Assembly: GCF_001424665.1 (NCBI RefSeq)
Contig: NZ_LMQS01000004.1
Location: 1-64,000 of the forward strand
Direction: 5' to 3'
Source: Methylophilus sp. Leaf416
Lineage (GTDB): Bacteria > Pseudomonadota > Gammaproteobacteria > Burkholderiales > Methylophilaceae
DNA length: 64,000 nucleotides
Both the position numbers and the translations under genes were made by a program. Positions 29,036 to 38,729 of the stretch are shown here, one piece after another. Numbering within the stretch: the first letter of the stretch is position 1; each line of letters opens with the position of its first letter. The notes under the pieces were generated by a model. The model ran no database searches. It saw nothing but the letters and a program-made list of their open reading frames with translations, and was not told the origin of the DNA.

Positions 29036-29758
29036 TTAACCAATACGTTTAAACACTAAATCCCATACACCATGGCCAAGTTTCAGGCCACGATTTTCAA
29101 ACTTGGTTAGTGGTCTGTAGGCTGGTTTCTCAGCATAATCCACCGCCGTATTTTGCAATAGTGGTTCAGCTCGCAAAACTTCCAAGACCCATTCAGCATA
29201 TTCTTGCCAGTCAGTGGCTACGTGAATGTAAGCGCCCGCTTTCAGTTTTGAACATAACAGCTGCACAAACTCAGCTTGTATCAAGCGGCGTTTGTGATGG
29301 CGTTTTTTGTGCCAAGGGTCAGGAAAGAATATATGCACGCCATCCAGTGAGGCATCAGCCAACATATTCTGTAAAACTTCTACCGCGTCGTGTTGCAGAA
29401 TACGAATATTGGAAATATCGCCTTCCTGCATCAACTTAAGCAAACCACCCACGCCAGGCGTGTGCACTTCGACTGCCAGAAAATCACTGTCCGGCAAAGT
29501 CTGGGCAATTTTTGCAGTTGCATCACCCATCCCGAAACCGATTTCAAGGATTTTCGGGCTGTTGTCACGGCCAAAAGTTTTAGCCAGATCCAGGGATTGC
29601 TCGGCATATTCAATGCCGAATTGCGGCCAGGCAGTTTCCAGGGCGCGCTCTTGACCTTTGGTCAAGCGACCTTGGCGCAGGACGAAACTGCGGATGCGGC
29701 GTTGGTAAGGGGCTTCAGAGGATTCAGGTGTTTGATCGATTTCAGTCATGGGGCGCAT
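29036..29758 (-). CDS. trmB: tRNA (guanine-N7-)-methyltransferase TrmB
   Basis: A 240-residue SAM-dependent methyltransferase making m7G46 in tRNA. The SAM motif [15 protein letters not shown], the [12 protein letters not shown] segment, the catalytic [20 protein letters not shown] and the C-terminal [17 protein letters not shown] are all present. A second ATG three codons in is an alternative start. It converges with engB with 31 bases between stops. Confidence 0.95.
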   Translation of the reverse strand: MRPMTEIDQTPESSEAPYQRRIRSFVLRQGRLTKGQERALETAWPQFGIEYAEQSLDLAKTFGRDNSPKILEIGFGMGDATAKIAQTLPDSDFLAVEVHTPGVGGLLKLMQEGDISNIRILQHDAVEVLQNMLADASLDGVHIFFPDPWHKKRHHKRRLIQAEFVQLLCSKLKAGAYIHVATDWQEYAEWVLEVLRAEPLLQNTAVDYAEKPAYRPLTKFENRGLKLGHGVWDLVFKRIG

Positions 29759-30060
29759 TATACTTTAGAGCGTGAATTTCCTTAGCACTTGGGAGAATAG
29801 ATGATTTCTTGTAGAGAATTAGTCTTAGGGTGGGGGATTAAGCGTTCTTTTTCGCCTCTAGGCGAAAGAAAATGCCGAAACACAGCACCAACCATCCAAA
29901 GAGTTACTGATTAGAACGTCACAGCAGATGCAAAAAAGCTAAACATGAACATTGTCTAAATTCCAGCCTCCGCCGCAATTTAAAGTATATTGAAGTGAGC
30001 AACAGCTTTCCCTACACGTAAGGTACTGAGTAGTTAAAAAGCATGCTCTGAGAACAGCAA
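29759..30060. other. Non-coding gap with one hairpin
   Basis: About 300 bases with no convincing gene. The only structure seen is a hairpin at 29848-29869, TTTCGCC-TCTA-GGCGAAA, extendable by A-T pairs on both sides. It lacks a T tract in either direction, so it is not a standard terminator. Promoter sequences for trmB must lie here, but none stands out. Confidence 0.5.
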
Positions 30061-31230
30061 TCACAACTGATGCCGCTTATCCCCCTGCAAAAACCCCACC
30101 AACGGCAATTCCAACCCCTTACCCAATGCCAATACCTTAAACAACTCGCCCATCTCTGCCGGGGAGAGCAACTTCTGCACCGCCGCCACCGCAGGTAAAT
30201 AACGCCCATTGTCTTCCGGCGATACTGCTTCCAGCATCTGCAAAATGCCACAGTTAATTAAAAACTGTGCCTGCGGGGTGTAGCCTGCACAACTCAAGCC
30301 ATGCGCAAGTGCCGTTTCAGCCATGGCCGTAAAATTCACATGCGCAGTGATGTCTTGCAAACCGGGATAGATAAACGGATCATCATGCGCATAATGCTGG
30401 AAGTGGCACATGACTGTGCCCTGGCTGCGTTGCGGGTGATAATACTCGCGTGCTGCAAAACCGTAATCAATCTGCACAATCAACCCTCGCTGCAACATTG
30501 CCGCCAAACTGGCGATCAGGCCTTGCGCAGCCGGGCATACTTCGGTGACATAATCGTCTGGTAGCTGGCCGCTATCTATATGTTGAACTATCGACAAATC
30601 TTGTAGCGGGCGATCCTGCCAAATTAATCCTTGGTTATAAGTTACACCCCGTTCCAGCCACTGCCCACTTCTCCAGCACACAATATGCACCGGAATCGCA
30701 TCCAGCACTTCATTGCCTAACACGACACCAGTCATTGTTTCCGGCAAAGTATCCAGCCACCGCACGCGGGAAAAAACCGCTTCAGGCAAGGATTGCTGCA
30801 AGTTTTGCTGCTGCCTCTCACGCAAGCTGGCGCTTACATCCAGGATGCAATAATGATCAGGCAATTGCCCAAGTGCATTCAACTGTTGCAATATGCCGAT
30901 CGCCAGCTTGCCGGTCCCGGCGCCCAACTCTAAAACATCACCACCGGAATCACTCAGTACCTGGTTAATCTGGTTTGCCACAGCGCGAGCAAATAAAGGT
31001 GATATCTCGGGAGCGGTGACAAAGTCTCCTGCCCGGCCAAACTTGTTGGCGTCACCACTGTAGTAGCCAAGCTGCGGTGTATATAGAGCCATCTGCATAT
31101 AATCCGCAAAGGTGATCCAGCCGCCTTGCTGATCTATCTGCTGCTGGATATGCGCGACGACGGCCTCGCTATGTTGTTGAGCACTAGCATCCAGTGCGGG
31201 CAATCTTGAAGAAATGGTTTGCGCAGTCAT
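30061..31230 (-). CDS. SAM-dependent methyltransferase, MidA/NDUFAF7 family
   Basis: A 389-residue protein of the DUF185 family. The mitochondrial member (MidA/NDUFAF7) dimethylates an arginine of the complex I 49-kDa subunit; the bacterial target is not established. SAM-binding LELGAGTGKLAIGIL, the family segments DFVTAPEISPLFARAVA, GVVLGNEVLDAIPVH, IVQIDYGFAAREYYHPQR and SQGTVMCHFQHYAHDDPF are present. Stands alone, divergent from the SDR gene with a 42-base gap. Confidence 0.9.
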   Translation of the reverse strand: MTAQTISSRLPALDASAQQHSEAVVAHIQQQIDQQGGWITFADYMQMALYTPQLGYYSGDANKFGRAGDFVTAPEISPLFARAVANQINQVLSDSGGDVLELGAGTGKLAIGILQQLNALGQLPDHYCILDVSASLRERQQQNLQQSLPEAVFSRVRWLDTLPETMTGVVLGNEVLDAIPVHIVCWRSGQWLERGVTYNQGLIWQDRPLQDLSIVQHIDSGQLPDDYVTEVCPAAQGLIASLAAMLQRGLIVQIDYGFAAREYYHPQRSQGTVMCHFQHYAHDDPFIYPGLQDITAHVNFTAMAETALAHGLSCAGYTPQAQFLINCGILQMLEAVSPEDNGRYLPAVAAVQKLLSPAEMGELFKVLALGKGLELPLVGFLQGDKRHQL

Positions 31231-31272
31231 TCAACCATTATAATGTGAGCAGTCCAGAATAAAGAGTGTGCC

Positions 31273-32037
31273 GTGAATTCCAATCCTGCAGCCCAGCAAT
31301 CATCCAAGGTAGTGTTAATCACTGGCGGAGCCAAACGTGTGGGTGCCGCGATTACGCGTGAACTTCACAGCCACGGCGCGAATATTCTGCTGCATTACAA
31401 CACCAGTGCAGCGGAAGCGCTGGCCTTGCAAGTCGAGCTTAATGCAGTGCGCGCGGACAGTGTCATTATCCAGCAAAGTAACCTGCTTGAAACGGCTAAC
31501 TTGCCGGCATTGATCGAAGCCACCCTGGAACACTTTGGCAAACTGGATGCACTGATTAACAATGCTTCCAGCTATTATCCGACTATCCTGGGCAGCATCC
31601 AGCCGGAACAGTGGGAAGACCTGATGGGCAGCAATCTTAAAGCACCATTATTCTTGAGCCAGGCCGCGGCTGATGCGCTGGAAACCAGTGAGGGCTGCAT
31701 AGTCAATATTACCGATATGCATATTGAGCGCCCCAAAAAGAATTACCTTGTTTATAGCGCTGCCAAAGCGGGCTTGGTCAGTTTAACCAAATCCCTGGCG
31801 CAGGAACTTGCTCCAAAGGTAAGAGTCAACGCAGTCGCACCCGGGCCTGTGTTATGGCCGGATGATAATCAGGAGTTTGATGAGGCGTATCGCCAGCAAG
31901 TGGTTAACCAGACACTGCTGAAACGTACCGGCGAACCCTCAGATATTGCCAAGGCAGTGAAGTTTCTGATTTATGACGCGCCGTTTGTGACCGGCCATGT
32001 ATTGGCAGTGGATGGCGGCCGCCACTTGAGTACTTGA
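31273..32037 (+). CDS. SDR-family oxidoreductase, pteridine-reductase-like
   Basis: A 254-residue short-chain dehydrogenase. The cofactor loop is TGGAKRVGAAI, where the Arg after the Gly motif fits NADPH use and is typical of pteridine reductases (PTR1/FolM). The NNASSYYP loop, the catalytic YSAAKAG (Tyr and Lys) and the C-terminal FVTGHVLAVDGGRHL complete the fold. The start is a GTG. The role as dihydropteridine reductase is inferred from motif resemblance only. Confidence 0.85.
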   Translation: MNSNPAAQQSSKVVLITGGAKRVGAAITRELHSHGANILLHYNTSAAEALALQVELNAVRADSVIIQQSNLLETANLPALIEATLEHFGKLDALINNASSYYPTILGSIQPEQWEDLMGSNLKAPLFLSQAAADALETSEGCIVNITDMHIERPKKNYLVYSAAKAGLVSLTKSLAQELAPKVRVNAVAPGPVLWPDDNQEFDEAYRQQVVNQTLLKRTGEPSDIAKAVKFLIYDAPFVTGHVLAVDGGRHLST

Positions 32038-32169
32038 GCAATCCACATAAAAGTTTGGCGAATCATTGGCTAAATCTTTTAAAAATGATTGTCTGCCTGT
32101 TGATTTGAAATTAAATGATTCAGCCAGTCATGGGAGATTTAAATCAACCAGATTAATCAAAGACTTAGC

Positions 32170-32197
32170 GTGACTTTACATCGCTATCCGCTATAAT
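32170..32197 (+). promoter_or_regulatory. Probable promoter of ttcA, near-leaderless
   Basis: GTGACT (32170-32175) and a perfect TATAAT (32192-32197) are 16 bases apart. Transcription would start around 32203-32206, at or just before the ttcA ATG (32206), which has no Shine-Dalgarno. Confidence 0.6.
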
Positions 32198-32205
32198 GCG
32201 CGCCT

Positions 32206-33162
32206 ATGAAGATCAAACACTACCCTGAGGGCGTTAGCCAAAACTTTCTAAAACTGCGCAATCAGTTGATCAGCGCCACCGGTAAAGCCATTGGCGATTA
32301 CAACATGATTGAAGATGGTGACACTGTGCTAGTTTGCATGAGCGGCGGCAAGGATAGCCATGCCATGCTGATGATTTTGCTGGCCTTGCAAGAGCGTGCG
32401 CCTATTAATTTCAAACTGATTGCGATGAACCTGGACCAGAAACAGCCAGGTTTCCCGGCGGACATTTTACCGGCCTACTTTGAAAAACTGGGTGTGGATT
32501 TCCGTATTGTCGAGGCGGACACTTACTCTATTGTCAAAGAGAAAATCCCCGAGGGTAAAACCACTTGCAGCCTGTGTTCACGCTTGCGTCGCGGCATTAT
32601 CTATACCACTGCACAGCAATTGGGTGCAACCAAAATTGCGCTGGGGCACCACAGGGATGACATTGTGCAGACCTTGTTTCTGAATATGTTTTATGGCGCA
32701 AAAATGAAGGCAATGCCGCCAAAACTCGCGACCAACCGTGGCGAATTTATGGTGATCCGTCCGCTGGCATATTGTGCGGAAAAAGATATTGCAGCCTATG
32801 CCCGCGGCATGCAGTTTCCTATCATTCCGTGCGACTTGTGCGGTAGCCAGGAAAACCTGCAACGGCAAAAAATCAAGGATATGCTGAACAACTGGGAACG
32901 CGAGCAGCCAGGACGCATCAACAATATTTTCCGCGCGATTGGCAACGTAGAGCCTTCGCATCTGGCCGACTTTGATTTGTATGACTTCAAGCATTTAAGC
33001 CAGTTCAAAGAAGAAGATGAAGACCCGATGTTTGATCATCAAAAGTTTGAACAGGAAAAGTTTGCGGCCAGTGAGATGGCACTGACTATTGCAACCCAGG
33101 ATGACAAACGCATTGAATTTGCGCGTAAACCTTTCCCTGTTTCAGTCACGGCTGAAGAATAA
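32206..33162 (+). CDS. ttcA: tRNA 2-thiocytidine synthetase TtcA
   Basis: A 318-residue PP-loop ATPase that thiolates C32 of some tRNAs using a [4Fe-4S] cluster. PP-loop SGGKDS spans 46-51. The cluster cysteines are Cys121 and Cys124 (CSLC) and a third in IPCDLCGSQ; the [15 protein letters not shown] and [15 protein letters not shown] motifs are characteristic. The C-terminal 50 residues are acidic and less conserved. The start codon has no Shine-Dalgarno and lies a few bases after the predicted transcription start. Confidence 0.95.
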   Translation: MKIKHYPEGVSQNFLKLRNQLISATGKAIGDYNMIEDGDTVLVCMSGGKDSHAMLMILLALQERAPINFKLIAMNLDQKQPGFPADILPAYFEKLGVDFRIVEADTYSIVKEKIPEGKTTCSLCSRLRRGIIYTTAQQLGATKIALGHHRDDIVQTLFLNMFYGAKMKAMPPKLATNRGEFMVIRPLAYCAEKDIAAYARGMQFPIIPCDLCGSQENLQRQKIKDMLNNWEREQPGRINNIFRAIGNVEPSHLADFDLYDFKHLSQFKEEDEDPMFDHQKFEQEKFAASEMALTIATQDDKRIEFARKPFPVSVTAEE

Positions 33163-33215
33163 GCACATTACATGCCGGGAAGTTTTAAAAAATATGGACT
33201 TTCCACAAGGATAGG

Positions 33216-33245
33216 TTGTCTATTCGCTGGAACGCTTGCTATTAT
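33216..33245 (+). promoter_or_regulatory. Probable promoter of topA
   Basis: TTGTCT (33216-33221) and TATTAT (33240-33245) are 18 bases apart. Transcription would begin about 20 bases before the topA ATG. Confidence 0.55.
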
Positions 33246-33272
33246 CTAGCCAACTCTTATGTACACCACCTA

Positions 33273-35864
33273 ATGTCAAAACTGCTTATCGTTGAATCCC
33301 CGTCAAAAGCCAAGACACTCGAGAAATATCTGGGTAGCGAATTTAAGGTATTGGCTTCGTACGGGCATGTGCGCGACCTGATCCCGAAAAACGGGGCTGT
33401 GGATCCCACACAGCAATTTGCGATGAAGTACGACATCATTGATCGCAACAGCAAACATGTGGACGCGATTGCCAAAGCAGTTAAAAATGCAGACAGCATT
33501 TACCTGGCGACCGACCCGGACCGCGAAGGGGAGGCCATTTCCTGGCATATTGCCGAGATCCTGGCGGAAAAAAACCTGACCAAGAACAAGCTGGTCAAAC
33601 GGGTCGAATTTAACGAGATCACACAAACGGCGGTGAAACACGCGATTGATCATCCGCGTGACATCTCGATGGATCTGGTCAATGCACAGCAGGCGCGCCG
33701 TGCGCTGGATTACCTGGTTGGCTTTAATTTATCGCCATTACTTTGGAAAAAAATCCGCCGCGGCTTGTCTGCCGGCCGCGTACAAAGCCCGGCGTTGAGA
33801 CTGATTGTAGAACGCGAACTGCAAATCGAAGCGTTTACCAGCCAGGAATACTGGAGCATTCATATGAGTGCGCTCAAGCATGCGCACGGATTTGATGCCA
33901 AGCTGGTGCAACTGAATGGCCAGAAAGTTGAACAATTCACAATCACCCAGCATGACCAGCAGGCAGATATTGTCGGCAAGCTTTTACTGGCCTCCGCTGG
34001 CAAAACCACTGTTACCCGCGTTGAGAAGAAACAGCGTAGCCGTAGCCCTGCTGCCCCGTTTACTACTTCAACCCTGCAACAGGAAGCAGTCCGTAAGTTA
34101 GGCTTTACTACCAGTCGCGCCATGCGTGTAGCCCAGCAGCTCTATGAAGGTATGGATGTGGGTAGCGGCACAGTTGGTTTGATTACCTATATGCGTACCG
34201 ACTCTTTCAGCCTGGCGGCTGAAGCGGTGATACAAATTCGTGAGTATGTGAAAAAGAATTTTGATGCAGACTATCTGCCAAAATCCCCAATCATGTACAA
34301 AACCAAGGCTAAGAATGCACAAGAGGCGCATGAGGCGATTCGTCCGACTGACATTACCCGCAGCCCCGCCAGTGTGCGTCAGTACCTGAATGACGAACAA
34401 TTCAAATTGTATGAAATGATCTGGAAACGTACGCTGGCGTGCCAGATGACCCAGGCAAAATATGATGCCGTCAGCGTTGACCTGGCTGTTGGCAGCGATG
34501 CGACACTATTCCGCGCCAGTGGCCAGACCCTGATCTTCCCGGGCTTTATTGCCGTATATATGGAAGGCAAGGATGACGACAAGGATGATGAAGATGCAGA
34601 GGCAAAATTGCCGCATCTGGAAACCGGTGAAGTGCTGACCGTAGAAAAAATCTTTGGTGAACAACACTTTACCGAACCACCACCACGCTATTCAGAAGCC
34701 AGCCTGGTGAAAGCACTGGAAGAATACGGCATCGGCCGCCCTTCCACCTACGCCAGCATCATCTCGACCTTGCAAGACCGCGAGTACGTGATCCTGGATA
34801 AAAAGCGCTTTACGCCAACTGATGTCGGTCGCGTGGTCAACAAGTTCCTGACTGAACACTTCACCCAATACGTTGATTACGATTTCACGGCCAAACTGGA
34901 AAACGAGCTGGATGAAATCGCTGAAGGTAACCTGGACTGGATACCGGTCATGGATAAATTCTGGCAAGGGTTTAACCAGCAGATTCTGGGCAAGGCGGAT
35001 GTTGAACGTCCTGGTAACGAGTTAATCGACGAACTATGTCCAAAATGCGGCCGCCAGTTGCAAAAACAACTCAGCCGCTATGGCAGTTTTATTGGCTGTA
35101 CTGGCTACAACGCCACGCCAAAATGTGATTACAAACGCAGTATTGATGGCGAAGCCAATACTGCCAGCGAACCGGTAGTCATCGGTCAGGATGCTGAAAC
35201 CAGCAAAGATATTTACCTGATGAATGGTCCATATGGCCCTTATCTGCAAGTAGGCTTGCCAGTTGAGGGCGAGAAGAAAAAACCTAAACGCGTGAGCATT
35301 CCGAAAGAGATTCCGCTGAGTCAGGTGAATATCGATACGGCAACCATGCTATTAAGCCTGCCGCGTGACCTTGGTACCCATCCGGAAACTGGCAAGAAAA
35401 TCATTGCTAATATTGGTCGTTTTGGCCCGTATGTGAATCACGATGGCAAGTTCAAATCCATCCCCAAGAGCGAAAGCGTTTTTGGCATCAACCTTGAAGG
35501 CGCAGTTGCACTATTGGCTGCGGCCAGTGGGCCGGCGGTATTGGCAGATTTAGGTGCCCATCCTTCCGGCGAAGGCAGGGTAGAAGTATTTTCTGGCCGT
35601 TTTGGCCCTTATGTACAACACAATGGCATACGCGCAACTTTGCCGAAAAGCGTGACGCCGGAAGAGCTGACCATAGAACAAGCGTTGGAATTACTGACGG
35701 AGAAAGCTGCCAAGGGCGGTGGCAAAACGACGGGCAGAAAAACATCGGCCAAAAAAGCACCGGCAGCGAAAACATCAGCTGCAAAAGTGCCAGCTAAAAA
35801 AGCCGCTACAAAAGCGACTACTACCAAACCCGCAGCCAAGCGAACGAAGAAAACAGCGGAATAG
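33273..35864 (+). CDS. topA: DNA topoisomerase I
   Basis: An 863-residue type IA topoisomerase that relaxes negative supercoils. The Toprim domain begins at the N-terminus (LLIVESPSKAKTLEKYLG, then DPDREGEAISWH). The active-site Tyr is in GLITYMRTDSF. One four-Cys zinc ribbon is visible (CPKCGRQL to CTGYNATPKC), and two repeat modules ending in RFGPYV follow. The last 50 residues are Lys/Ala/Thr-rich, histone H1-like, as in other betaproteobacterial TopA. The ATG at 33273 gives the family N-terminus; the upstream open frame overlaps the promoter. No good Shine-Dalgarno is seen (CACCACCTA before ATG). Confidence 0.96.
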   Translation: MSKLLIVESPSKAKTLEKYLGSEFKVLASYGHVRDLIPKNGAVDPTQQFAMKYDIIDRNSKHVDAIAKAVKNADSIYLATDPDREGEAISWHIAEILAEKNLTKNKLVKRVEFNEITQTAVKHAIDHPRDISMDLVNAQQARRALDYLVGFNLSPLLWKKIRRGLSAGRVQSPALRLIVERELQIEAFTSQEYWSIHMSALKHAHGFDAKLVQLNGQKVEQFTITQHDQQADIVGKLLLASAGKTTVTRVEKKQRSRSPAAPFTTSTLQQEAVRKLGFTTSRAMRVAQQLYEGMDVGSGTVGLITYMRTDSFSLAAEAVIQIREYVKKNFDADYLPKSPIMYKTKAKNAQEAHEAIRPTDITRSPASVRQYLNDEQFKLYEMIWKRTLACQMTQAKYDAVSVDLAVGSDATLFRASGQTLIFPGFIAVYMEGKDDDKDDEDAEAKLPHLETGEVLTVEKIFGEQHFTEPPPRYSEASLVKALEEYGIGRPSTYASIISTLQDREYVILDKKRFTPTDVGRVVNKFLTEHFTQYVDYDFTAKLENELDEIAEGNLDWIPVMDKFWQGFNQQILGKADVERPGNELIDELCPKCGRQLQKQLSRYGSFIGCTGYNATPKCDYKRSIDGEANTASEPVVIGQDAETSKDIYLMNGPYGPYLQVGLPVEGEKKKPKRVSIPKEIPLSQVNIDTATMLLSLPRDLGTHPETGKKIIANIGRFGPYVNHDGKFKSIPKSESVFGINLEGAVALLAAASGPAVLADLGAHPSGEGRVEVFSGRFGPYVQHNGIRATLPKSVTPEELTIEQALELLTEKAAKGGGKTTGRKTSAKKAPAAKTSAAKVPAKKAATKATTTKPAAKRTKKTAE

Positions 35865-35889
35865 TACAAAAAAGAAACTGTGAAACATT

Positions 35890-35917
35890 AAAAAAAGGAG
35901 CCTAGGCTCCTTTTTTA
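35890..35917. terminator. Bidirectional terminator between topA and HD-GYP gene
   Basis: AAGGAGCC/GGCTCCTT is a perfect palindromic stem flanked by six or more A and six T residues, so it can end both the plus-strand topA and the minus-strand HD-GYP transcript. The HD-GYP stop codon lies in the T tract. Confidence 0.92.
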
Positions 35918-37132
35918 TTTGGTGGGAATCGCCCATAAATGGTCTACATTACCCAGCCCCCAAGTCTCCGCAGATTCGTTCCCTACAATCTCATCCATGC
36001 CTTTGGACAAATCCAGTTCCATCACGGGAATATAGAGTTTGGACTTGGTGGAGAAAAAGGCTTTCACCACCGGTTTCAACAGGCTGGCAGGTGCCTGGCT
36101 TACGACGACAGCCAAAAGCCCGGATTTCAGGATCACCACTGTACCAATCGGATAAATACCCAGGCTTTTGACAAACGCTTTTAAGATATCCATACCAAAG
36201 TGCCCTTGCCAGTTGGCCATCCGCTTGAGCGCGATACCCGGCTCCCACGCCGGTTTATAAGGGCGGGTTGAGGTCACGGCATCATACACATCGCACACTG
36301 CCCCCATCTTAGCAAACAGACCGATTTGATCCGAAACAAGTTTTTCGGGATATCCGCTGCCATCCATCTTTTCATGATGGTGCAGGCAAACTTCCAGTGT
36401 CGCCGGATCAGTAATATCGGCTTTTATCAACATATCATGGCCCAGTTTTGGGTGATGGCGCACCACCTCAAATTCTTGCTCGGTCAACGCACCAGGTTTA
36501 TTCAGAATCTCCAGAGGAATGCCGGCCTTGCCAACATCATGCATCAAACCCGCCAGGCCAGCTTGCTTCACCTCAGTTTCAGACAACTCTAGCGCTCGCG
36601 CCAGGGCCGTCATCAGCGCACAGACCGCGATAGAATGCATATAGGTACAGTCATCGATTGTTTTCAGGCGCACCAAACTGACGAGGGCGTGCATGTTGCG
36701 AGTAACCGATGCCGAAATTTCCTCAACGATAGGCAGCACGGTCTTGACCTGAATCGCTTTCCCCATACGTAGGTCGGAGAACATGGATTCAATTTCGTGT
36801 CGCGAAGACGCGATAATTTTGGCGGCCTGAGACTGTTCTTCATCCACCGTCACCTGCTTAAACTTTTTGGCTGATACACGCCGCTCAGCAGCTTCATTTT
36901 TACTTTTATCGCATACAGGTTCGGCTTCTGAAGGTGATGGTGGCAACACATCCAAACCCTGGCTGAGATCAATCACGACTTCGCAAACCAGGCTTTCCTG
37001 GAGCTTTTGCAGATCATCCGGGTCATTGAGGACAAAATGCCTGCGCCAGAAAGGATGATTTATCCACGCACCTTTAAGTTCATGGATGTACATCCCTAAT
37101 CGCACATCTTTAACTAAAACAGTTTTTAGCAT
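35915..37132 (-). CDS. HD-GYP cyclic-di-GMP phosphodiesterase, copy 1
   Basis: A 405-residue protein with an N-terminal DUF3391-type region (residues 1-65, MLKTVLVKDVRLGMYIHEL), a charged linker, and an HD-GYP domain. Metal and catalytic residues are intact: His198-Asp199 in MHDVGK, HHP at 226-228, HHHEKMDGSGYP at 251-262 and DVYDAVTS. The family hydrolyses c-di-GMP to pGpG or GMP. No receiver or membrane segment is present, so it is cytosolic. It is a clear paralogue of the next gene (37369-38595), and each seems separately transcribed. A hairpin covers its ribosome-binding region. Confidence 0.92.
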   Translation of the reverse strand: MLKTVLVKDVRLGMYIHELKGAWINHPFWRRHFVLNDPDDLQKLQESLVCEVVIDLSQGLDVLPPSPSEAEPVCDKSKNEAAERRVSAKKFKQVTVDEEQSQAAKIIASSRHEIESMFSDLRMGKAIQVKTVLPIVEEISASVTRNMHALVSLVRLKTIDDCTYMHSIAVCALMTALARALELSETEVKQAGLAGLMHDVGKAGIPLEILNKPGALTEQEFEVVRHHPKLGHDMLIKADITDPATLEVCLHHHEKMDGSGYPEKLVSDQIGLFAKMGAVCDVYDAVTSTRPYKPAWEPGIALKRMANWQGHFGMDILKAFVKSLGIYPIGTVVILKSGLLAVVVSQAPASLLKPVVKAFFSTKSKLYIPVMELDLSKGMDEIVGNESAETWGLGNVDHLWAIPTK

Positions 37133-37159
37133 AAGCCAATCAATCTCTCTTGATTGCTT
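37133..37159 (-). promoter_or_regulatory. Hairpin over the ribosome-binding site of HD-GYP copy 1
   Basis: On the minus strand AAGCAATCAA pairs with TTGATTGGCTT (10 bp, one bulged G) and the six-base loop is GAGAGA, the only Shine-Dalgarno-like sequence before this ATG. The stem ends one base before the start codon. A translational control role is inference. Confidence 0.5.
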
Positions 37160-37368
37160 ATATCTTAACGACTATTAATGCCTGAAAATTGGGAAGAAAG
37201 AGGGCTAAAAGTGATCTGGAAAATTATTTTTACACGAATGTTTTTTATAGCAATTATTGATTCCAGCTTGACCACAGGCTGAGGAATTAACTTTTGTCAG
37301 CAGCCTAGCTGTAAATGATAAGAAGGAAATTAGAAAATTTGGAAGGGCTCAAATAAAAGTGCTTTTGT

Positions 37369-38595
37369 TTAATGCGTAGCCCACAGATGCTCGATATTAC
37401 CAATACCCCAGCTCACTGCAGATTCATTGCTGACAATTTCATCCGCCCCTGGCCTGGCTAAATCAATTTCCTCAACCGGTATATGCACCAGCGACTTGGT
37501 AGAGAAAAATGCTTTCACGACCGGCGTTAGCAAACTTTCAGGCGATTGGCGTACCACTACTGCAAGACGGCCAGATTTAAGCATGACGACAGTGCCTATC
37601 GGGTAAATACCCATGCTTTTAACGAAAGCTTCGAGTAGCACCGGGTCGAAGTGACCAGTCCATGAAGCCATGCGTTTAAGGGCAATGCCTGGCTCCCATC
37701 CGGGTTTGTAGGCACGTGCCGAAGTGATGGCATCATACACATCGCAGATCGCACCCATCCTGGCATACATGCTGATATTTTCGCCCGATAAATGGCCTGG
37801 ATAACCGCTGCCATCCATCTTTTCATGGTGATGCAGACAGACGTCCAGCGTGACAGGGTCAGTTATGTTCGCTTTCAGCAGCATGTCATAGCCATTTTGT
37901 GGATGCTGACGAATGACATCAAACTCGTTATCGGTTAATGAACCTGGTTTGTTCAGAATCTGTAATGGCACTTCGGCTTTACCCATATCATGCATCAGCC
38001 CCGCCAACCCTGCCTGCTTGACTTCGATGTCTGACAATTTGAGTTCTTTGGCCAGATTAGTCATTAAGGCACTCACTGCAATTGAGTGCATATAGGTGTA
38101 ATCGTCTGCCGTTTTCAAACGTACCAGGCTGATTAAAGCATGCGTATTGCGGGTGACCGAGGCTGATATCTCCTCTACCAGCGGCATGACATTTTCTGGC
38201 TCTATCACTTTGCCCATGCGTAAATCTTTAAACATGGACATGATTTCACGGCGTGAAGCCTGAATGATTTTGGCCGCCTTGCGATGTTCTGAATCCAAAG
38301 GTGCCTGTTTGACCTGCTTCAGCTCTTCTTCAACAGCCTGGCTCTCCAGTTCAAGCAGGGCCAGTTCTTTATCTGTCAATGGAGGCGCAAGCACTTCGGG
38401 CTCAGGCAACACATCCAGTCCGCGCTTGGTATCAATCACAACCTGCTTCAGCGCGCTGCCCTTGAGTTTGAGCAGATCCATTTCATCTTTGAGCACAAAC
38501 TTGGTACGCCAGAAAGGGTGATCCATCCATGGACCTTTCAGTTCATGGATATACATCCCGATTCTTACCTGGTTGACGGCGATTGTTTTTAACAT
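37369..38595 (-). CDS. HD-GYP cyclic-di-GMP phosphodiesterase, copy 2
   Basis: A 408-residue paralogue of the preceding entry, colinear over its length. It has the same DUF3391-type N-terminus (MLKTIAVNQVRIGMYIHELK), a Glu/Leu-rich linker of about 35 residues that differs from copy 1, and a complete HD-GYP domain (His202-Asp203 in MHDMGK, HHHEKMDGSGYP at 255-266). Predicted cytosolic c-di-GMP hydrolase. A 236-base gap separates the two copies, so this is an old tandem duplication, not an artefact. Confidence 0.92.
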   Translation of the reverse strand: MLKTIAVNQVRIGMYIHELKGPWMDHPFWRTKFVLKDEMDLLKLKGSALKQVVIDTKRGLDVLPEPEVLAPPLTDKELALLELESQAVEEELKQVKQAPLDSEHRKAAKIIQASRREIMSMFKDLRMGKVIEPENVMPLVEEISASVTRNTHALISLVRLKTADDYTYMHSIAVSALMTNLAKELKLSDIEVKQAGLAGLMHDMGKAEVPLQILNKPGSLTDNEFDVIRQHPQNGYDMLLKANITDPVTLDVCLHHHEKMDGSGYPGHLSGENISMYARMGAICDVYDAITSARAYKPGWEPGIALKRMASWTGHFDPVLLEAFVKSMGIYPIGTVVMLKSGRLAVVVRQSPESLLTPVVKAFFSTKSLVHIPVEEIDLARPGADEIVSNESAVSWGIGNIEHLWATH

Positions 38596-38664
38596 ACTGC
38601 CCGCTGTTGTTTTACTCTTTTTACTTAATACTCATCATCTTACGCTTGATATCGACAGGAAATC

Positions 38665-38697
38665 GAAAAAAAAGAGGGCTAAAAGCCCTCTTTAAAA
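38665..38697 (-). terminator. Rho-independent terminator after metK
   Basis: AGAGGGC/GCCCTCT makes a 7-bp stem with a 5-base loop, flanked by A8 on the left (a T8 run on the minus strand). Lies about 35 bases after the metK stop. Confidence 0.88.
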
Positions 38698-38729
38698 TTA
38701 CTTTTTGTATCAATGCTTTATTGGCAATA

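Noticed and set aside
35715-35864. Lys/Ala-rich tail of TopA as a possible fused histone-like domain
   Set aside because: Basic tails of this type are usual on betaproteobacterial TopA, so it is not a novel fusion.
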